Source: Pomacea canaliculata (lineage: Eukaryota > Mollusca > Gastropoda > Architaenioglossa > Ampullariidae). From it: DNA of 64,000 bases. The notes beneath the pieces were generated by a model. It saw only the letters and a list, made by a program, of their open reading frames with translations, did not search any database and was not told the DNA's origin. The stretch is taken from the NCBI RefSeq assembly GCF_003073045.1, contig NC_037590.1, positions 44,866,296 to 44,930,295 on the forward strand, written 5' to 3'. The position numbers were made by a program, and so were the translations under genes. Below are positions 58,403 to 64,000 of this stretch, piece by piece. Every line of letters begins with the position of its first letter. Within the stretch, counting starts at the first letter, position 1.

Positions 58403-59081
58403 ATGAAGTCGCTGGTGCTGATTCTGGTGTTGGCCGCAGCAAGTATGTCGGCTCATGTTCCAGAAGAACGAGCCTTGCTTGCCACCAATTCCTTGGCGAC
58501 GCTGGTCGAACCCGTGATGATGCTGGTCCCCCCACTACTGACAACCGTCATGTCTGTCCTCGGCCCCATTGCTGCTGCTCTCCTGAACGTTGTCACGTCC
58601 TTAGTCGGCAGCTTGCTGGGCAGTCTGCTGGGTACCGCTCTTGCTGTCGTCCAGGGCCTTCTGGCTCTTGTTCTTGGCATCGTGTCCAAACTGGTCAACT
58701 GTGTGACGGCCGCCATCAACATACCCGTCGGCAACATTGTGCAATCCATCCTGGGTACAGTCACCAGCGCTGTCTCTACTATAACATCAAATCTCACAGG
58801 TACCTACTGCACCATGACTGCAAAGCCAGCTTCTCTTACAAGTAAAGCTGTGTCACTGTGTGTTAGTGTGTCATTGTGTGCTAGTGTGTGGCTGTGTGTG
58901 TGAATGTGTGTTCCCTCGCGCTTGCATATATATATATAAAACTTATTTTGATGGGATGACCCGTCAGTCAAATGTAGTTTTATATTTTAACGGATTTTTA
59001 ACTAATCCATTTCCCTTTCTATTTCTATCTCTCTCTTCTCGTCCATCAATGTGTACAGAAGACTCCTTCACTTACAGCTGA
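58403..59081 (+). CDS. Small hydrophobic secreted protein, copy B
   Basis: Coding exons 58403-58799 and 59059-59081, giving 139 residues. Signal peptide MKSLVLILVLAAASMSA is identical to copy A. After HVPEER the two copies differ: B has ALLATNSLATLVEP where A has DLLSLVDP, a net insertion of six residues. The rest differs at only a few positions (for example TTV for TTL, VNC for VSC, LGT for LGS). The strong pyrimidine tract before 59059 and the conserved donor in both arms favour the spliced form, although the unspliced frame stays open to 58903. Both copies have intact frames, TATA boxes and splice sites, so both may be expressed. Function unknown. Confidence 0.75.
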
Positions 59082-60009
59082 AGAAGCAAGCAATGACAGT
59101 TAACAAATTAAAAACTGAAAGTGAAGACAAGGAAGACAGGGGCAATAGACAGTTTTACTAACTTGCTTAATTCTTAGTCCTTGCCATTTAGCTTTGAGTC
59201 CAAACTTTGCCAACCCGTCAATAATCACTGATGTTGATGTGTGTGCAGAGGCCTGCCTTTAGTAGCTGCAATGGACAACTCTCCTCTTCTTGGGGTTAGT
59301 GAGTTCTGAATTTTTATTTATTTGACTACTTGTTTGGGGTTTTTCTCATTTATTAATCGTTGCCACAACCCCAACTGGTAAAAGGAACAAGAACAGACAT
59401 AAGACACTTTACCTGGATGTCAAGTACCAGGGTCACATATAATGAAGTAGTAGATGGTAGTTCTACGAATGATGAAAAACTGACACATAAGTACTCAAGT
59501 TATGACTGGTTTGTACAATTGTTCATCCGTAGCTTATACAAGACAAACAGAGATGGTAGAGAATTCCTGAGTAGATAATCCGTGCGATGCATGTTATCTG
59601 TATGCTCTCTTTACTACAGACCACTTCCTTACTCGATGGGAAGACAGAAACTTGGAGAAATCCCATGAGGCATTCAAACTACTCCATCAGCCACAGGGAG
59701 GGGATTGTGTGAGACACAATAAACATGGCTACAAATATTTTACACTTTATGTGTTGTTCTTACATCTACGAAAGAGGTGTTTGTGTGTGTGTCTTCTCTG
59801 CGTAAATGCCGGATCTTGATTTTTATGTTTTTATTATTTTTTTAATATAGCTGTTGCTACCTAAATTAAAAAGTAACAAAAACACTGTGTGGAAATGTCA
59901 GGAGTACACCTTTGTCATCAATATAAATGAACTCTCAATATTAAAGAGAAAGTTCTGACACGAGCATAACTTCCAATTATAATAACCTGTAATTTCTCTA
60001 AAGCATATA

Positions 60010-60037
60010 CAAGCTCCTGTGTTTGTAAAGGATTGTA
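60010..60037 (+). repeat. Solitary copy of the 28-bp spacer unit at the arm edge
   Basis: CAAGCTCCTGTGTTTGTAAA followed by GGATTGTA, one or two changes from the units at 56305-56385. It begins immediately where the similarity between the arms ends. Confidence 0.85.
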
Positions 60038-60169
60038 AGGGTCTCAAAGTGAAGTTGGCGTGAAGTCGCTTTGACTGCTGACCAGTAGCTCCGTCCACTC
60101 TAGCATCGTGCCGAGAAATGTCCTGCTGGTCCTCCGTTCCCTATTTCACTTTTCACATTCGCAGTTCAC

Positions 60170-60400
60170 CAAAAAAAGAATCTTTTTGGATTGAGTAGTT
60201 CACAGGCCACTTGATCATGCTCTTCACACATGACACGTATATGAATGAGGATGATATGGTCAGTTGTGTCTAAAGCCACAAAACGATTTAACATGGTCAA
60301 GGAATGAGATCTCACACTTATCCAGACCAGACAGGATATTATAAATCCCTTTAAACAGAGCAGTTTCGATGCTGTCAAAGGTGTGACATTCAGACTCACA
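60170..60400 (-). mobile_element. LINE reverse-transcriptase fragment
   Basis: Minus-strand frames give SIETALFKGIYNILSGLDK and, one base out of frame, ALDTTDHIILIH. These correspond to the consecutive motifs TETALLKVxNDLLxxLD and AAFDTIDHxILL of CR1/L2/Jockey-type reverse transcriptases. A frame break separates them. This is a third LINE lineage in the window. Confidence 0.65.
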
Positions 60401-61059
60401 GAAAATCAAGTTCTCATTTTTTCAGAATCTGCTTAATTAATTTCTATAATGCAAAGGTATACAACACATAAAATACGATAAATGAAAAGCAACATAACAA
60501 ATAGGTTCACACAGTCATTTAAGAGTATATCAGCAGAAGAAGCTATACGAAACAACATATACACATTTTCTTTGTCAATATCTCATCACCAACCATGCAC
60601 AGAAAAGCATCTGACTATAGACACTAAGGCCTGCCTGTCCGTACAACTCACATAACTGAAATTATATTTTGAAACTAGTGGAAGGTCTCCCAAAGATTCT
60701 CCAACTGTATTAAATGACCTTTGCTTAGTCACCTGTATTCCAAAGCAGTAATATTACAAGCTCGTCTTACTAGACTTCCATTTAGTTTTCTTTCTAAAGA
60801 CTTCATTAGACATGTAGGACCAGATATGTCCTTTACATTTAGGTTTCTACGCTTTTGTTGTGCACCGCGTGTAGTAGCATGCTATAAACTGTGTACACTG
60901 AGATTCTAAGTGTTCTTAAAACTCGAAATGTTGGCTCCCACCAAAGGGCATGATATTTCAGGGATGAACTAAGCTTCTCGCTGTGAAATCAGAGCATGGA
61001 GCACGAGGTATAAATCAGGAACAACTCCCGCCCTTCTGGTCGATTTCAGTCTGTGATTG

Positions 61060-61330
61060 AAACTGGGACATGACACTGCGGCTTGGAGGGCAAGAGCAAT
61101 TAGTCATTATGTTCAGGTCACGAACAGGTCACTGCTGATTGCTGGCAAACTAGCACAAGATGGGGATGTACCATACTAGTGAATGCCCCTGTAGTGCGGG
61201 GACCCAAACCCCAGAGCACATCCAGCAGGCATGCCAATGTTTTGATGACATGGTTCTGGCTGGATGCAGGGGAGCATCTCTAGGGAACTGCATACTTGCT
61301 GAAGCTGTCCGCAGCCTTTAATCGGAGCAA
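61060..61330 (+). mobile_element. LINE 3' coding end (C-terminal zinc-knuckle region)
   Basis: The plus-strand frame reads RSRTGHC, then HKMGMYHTSECPCSAGTQTP followed by EHIQQACQCFDDM, and ends at a TAA near 61320. The RTGH...CPC...TxEHxxxxC pattern is the C-terminus of several LINE polyproteins. Two in-frame stops lie between RTGHC and HKMG, so the copy is dead. Confidence 0.7.
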
Positions 61331-61602
61331 CTGACAGTGTAAATGCATGGCAAGAGTGGAACGCAAAAGATGAATTTCAATACCCATCAGTTTCAACACT
61401 GCGTCTTTTACTATAATTATGGTGTTTGAAGTTGTTTTATCAAGCTTTATAATTATTTAATAATTTTTAATTAAGCTTTTGACATGTATTTTAATATTTT
61501 TTTTAAATTAAGGGTTTTACAAAAATGAGAGCGACTTCGATATGAAAGATATTGTTTGTGTCGTGCTAAAATCCACATGAATGACGAACTGAGCTTCTAC
61601 AT

Positions 61603-63913
61603 TCATACCATTTCAGTGTCTATGTGTCTGTTACTTGATATGTTCTTGTTGTACTTTTTGGCAACTAATAAAAACCCTAGAAAAAATACTCCCATAAGCC
61701 CGGCCAGAAGGTAAAACAGGTACTCAGCATGCCCGTTGTTCATTTCATCAGGTAACCATGGATCTGGAAATAGTGAGTGCGTGAATTAATGAATGAAATA
61801 CTAAATAAAAAGGAATGAATACAAGTATGAAAAAGAGGAATTACAAAGAAAAAACGAAATTGGTATCAGTAATCGTAATGCTAAACAATTTTAATAGTAT
61901 TGTGCTACGCACCTTCAGGACATGGTTTACATGACTTATGACCTTTGATACAAATGCCCTTTACCATCTACTGTAGTTTCTTCCACTATTTTTAGTATGG
62001 CTGTAGAAAGGTAGCTGCCCAGTCCAGCTGAGGCCAAGTAAACACCCATCATAACTCCTTGCATGCTCTCTGGGGACTGCGTGTAGGCAAACTCTAGACC
62101 TAGTCATAACAAAGTAAACCTTGCACATACATTTTTGTTACACTGTAAACAAACTCTAGCCCTAGTTGCACCAAAGGCAAGGCTTCTATATTTATTTGTG
62201 TTGAGCTTTTTACAATTTAATGGAAATCGAAAGATACATTATTCGGAAACAAGGCAAACATTGAGAATAAGCCAAAACAGTTCAAGGAACTGAAATTTTC
62301 TTCAGCTGGCTTCTTAGCAAATAAATAAACACCGTGCATTCCATCAGTATGGATCATTTTGAACTGCTCTGAAGATTAAAATACTGTACCTGATACACTG
62401 ACAAAAGCTTCGCTGGCACCTACAAGTGCAAACTGTGGGATCTGAGCAAAGACGCTGATATAAGAGGCATTGAATGTTTCACTTCCAACTACTTGTTGAA
62501 ATCCCAGCTGCTTTTTCCTCTCAATTTCCAGAACTGCAGCCACAATCATTGAGCTTGCCGCCACCACCATGCCAATGCCTGTGAAAATGTAAGCAACAGT
62601 TAGTGTTTGACAATGAACATTCTCTTCTGGAACTTTCCCACAAAATGTATGTGACCGCGTGTTCGCGTGTGTATGTGTTTGTGTGAGAGTAAAGAGGATA
62701 CCCTTTGGTGGGAGTCTACTGCTCTCTGTAGACCTTGTATACAAACATCAACAGTGTCAACAAACTTCCATGTTTACAACTTGGAGTTTCTAAATATTCA
62801 AGTCCGATGTGCCTCGTTCAGCGAATCATTTACATCAAGAGAACTAACTACAGAAGTTGTTGAGGACATAGTAAACACACCTGATGTCAAACTTCGATGG
62901 TCCCGGTTAAAGACGGGGTGTGTGGGGGTCGAGCAGCGCTACCCCACGAGAACAACGTTCATATTGTTGTCAAATAACATTTTCATATACCTATTTTATG
63001 TAGATGTGAAAGTGGATGGCCCAGGCGCTCCATGCAGGGATAGAGCACTCTGTCCATGACAGGGATGAGAAGCATGACAGAAATTGTGTTGAATACGTTG
63101 AGGATGGCAACAGGCACATTTCCCTTACCAACATTCAAGTCCATGCGCTCACCTTGCAGGAAAAATGTTGTTTGGATCTGTGTAATCGAACATTTTTCAG
63201 GTATTACTTTTCAGATATTTTTTATGCAAGATAAATTTCTTTCCAAATTTATCTTCCTAAACGTGTGAATATTTAAAACAAGCTAATTAAAGGATATTTA
63301 AACATTTTCAATTTACTAGTTTGAATTGAGTAGCTTTATCACCTCTCACTTCAAAAGTCATTGCCGATGATGATATCTTACTGCTAATTGTGTTGCTACG
63401 ATTATTTTATTTCTACATGTATTTCCAAATTAACTTGAATCAGCAGGGTGATCTCAAATTTATACCAATAAACTGTGTTTTCTCTGTATGCTTTCAAATT
63501 ATGAAAATGATGACAATGCCTAAAAAGACTTTTTCAAAATGTCCCATGACGCTTGTGGGTGCAGTGGCTTGTGAGTTGTAATAGGCTCACAAGCTCTACT
63601 GCAGATGAAGCACATCGTTCTCCTGTCGTCACTTACCTTTCCCCCAATAAAGCCAGGTAAAAACTGCTGCTCGGTAAATAGAAATTAGGGTCTGAACTTA
63701 CCTGCGAATAGACGGCCCAATACATGGTCAAAAGGAAGAATATTGGCAGGACCCTAAGAACTGCAATCACTCCATCAACTATTTTGTCATCATAAGACCC
63801 TCCATGCTGGATACGTGCTGTGTCAAAGAACCCGTGGGTCTGTTGTTTTTCTCTACCTTTGGGTGGACAGCAACCTTGAAAACAGACGATGAAAGAGTCT
63901 CTAATCATGCCAC
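61603..63913 (-). CDS. SLC15A4-like proton-coupled peptide/histidine transporter, C-terminal half
   Basis: Five 3' exons in transcript order: 63913-63702, 63177-62991, 62578-62390, 62099-61965, 61763-61603. They join in phases 0, 1, 1 and 1 and encode about 294 residues ending at a TGA. Members of this family (POT/PTR2) move di- and tripeptides or histidine with protons, and SLC15A4 does so in endolysosomes. Visible family marks are RVLPIFFLLTMYWAVYSQ, QTTFFLQGERM, LIPVMDRVLYPCMERLG, IPQFALVGASEAF and GLEFAYTQSPESMQGVMMG, then a last membrane helix. The pattern AxxxYGG.. to YWxVYxQ agrees best with SLC15A4 (PHT1) rather than SLC15A1/2, because there is no large extracellular loop. The first exons lie beyond 64000. 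Confidence 0.9.
62082..62186 (-). repeat. Short tandem duplication over a 3' splice site of the transporter gene
   Basis: TGTAGGCAAACTCTAGACCT (62082) and TGTAAACAAACTCTAGCCCT (62144) begin two similar blocks of about 45 bp, 62 bp apart. The first block includes the splice acceptor and start of exon 62099-61965. The second is intronic and contains a decoy CTAG acceptor. Confidence 0.6.
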
Positions 63914-64000
63914 CTGTAAAAAAATAGTAACAGTCAAATATCACAAATACCAGGATATTCAACACTGCGAAAAATAACCAACCAACTACACTATAACTTA

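Larger units (their letters stand above)
57089..60009. repeat. Right arm of the inverted duplication
   Basis: Reverse complement of 52648-55626. The outer match ends near ATGCTTTAGAGAAATT (minus-strand reading), where the left arm has ATGCTATAGACAAATT. The arm contains a complete gene in the opposite orientation to the left one. Confidence 0.88.

Noticed and set aside
63633-63701. Continuation of the transporter exon as SSDPNFYLPSSSFY
   Set aside because: Intron read-through. The splice to IQTTFFLQGERM at 63177 restores the conserved YSQxQTTFFLQG motif.

Overview
The window is animal nuclear DNA: intron-rich genes with GT-AG junctions, AT-rich introns, and many short SINE and LINE remnants. 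The gene set and the tRNA-type SINE tails suggest a mollusc, probably a gastropod. That placement is inference, not proof.

Layout. (1) 1-16865, plus: the 3' two thirds of the MASK gene (ANKHD1/ANKRD17 family), 23 coding exons carrying the second ankyrin block, the KH domain and a long low-complexity C-terminus with a PAM2-like PABP-binding motif. (2) 18727-33383, plus: a seven-exon gene for a single-pass C-type lectin receptor (437 residues as assembled here). Its cytoplasmic tail carries several tyrosine motifs of the SH2-docking kind (YEEI, YVDM, YVNT). I regard this as one of the two most interesting items. (3) 38763-50710, minus: a 16-coding-exon annexin with four repeats, an unusual charged N-terminal linker and one GC-AG intron. 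An RTE-like LINE fragment and several smaller repeats sit in its introns. (4) 50650-51250: a CpG-containing bidirectional promoter between the annexin and the first coding exon of an unrecognised plus-strand gene. (5) 52648-60009: a large imperfect palindrome. Two arms of about 2.9-3.0 kb flank a 1.46 kb spacer. Each arm holds a complete, TATA-driven, three-exon gene for a small, very hydrophobic secreted protein, and the two genes are transcribed divergently. (6) 60170-61330: two unrelated LINE scraps. (7) 61603-64000, minus: the last five exons of an SLC15A4-like proton-coupled peptide/histidine transporter, whose 5' half lies beyond the window.

The MASK and annexin exons contain six places where the reading frame jumps by one base while homology and splice phase continue. 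Five of these look like one missing base in or beside a short homopolymer. This looks like residual long-read assembly error rather than gene decay, and an automatic annotation would mis-split these genes.

No operon-like relationship links the genes. MASK, annexin and SLC15A4 are conserved cell-biology genes. The lectin receptor and the duplicated secreted proteins look lineage-specific and may relate to immunity or secretion, but that is inference.
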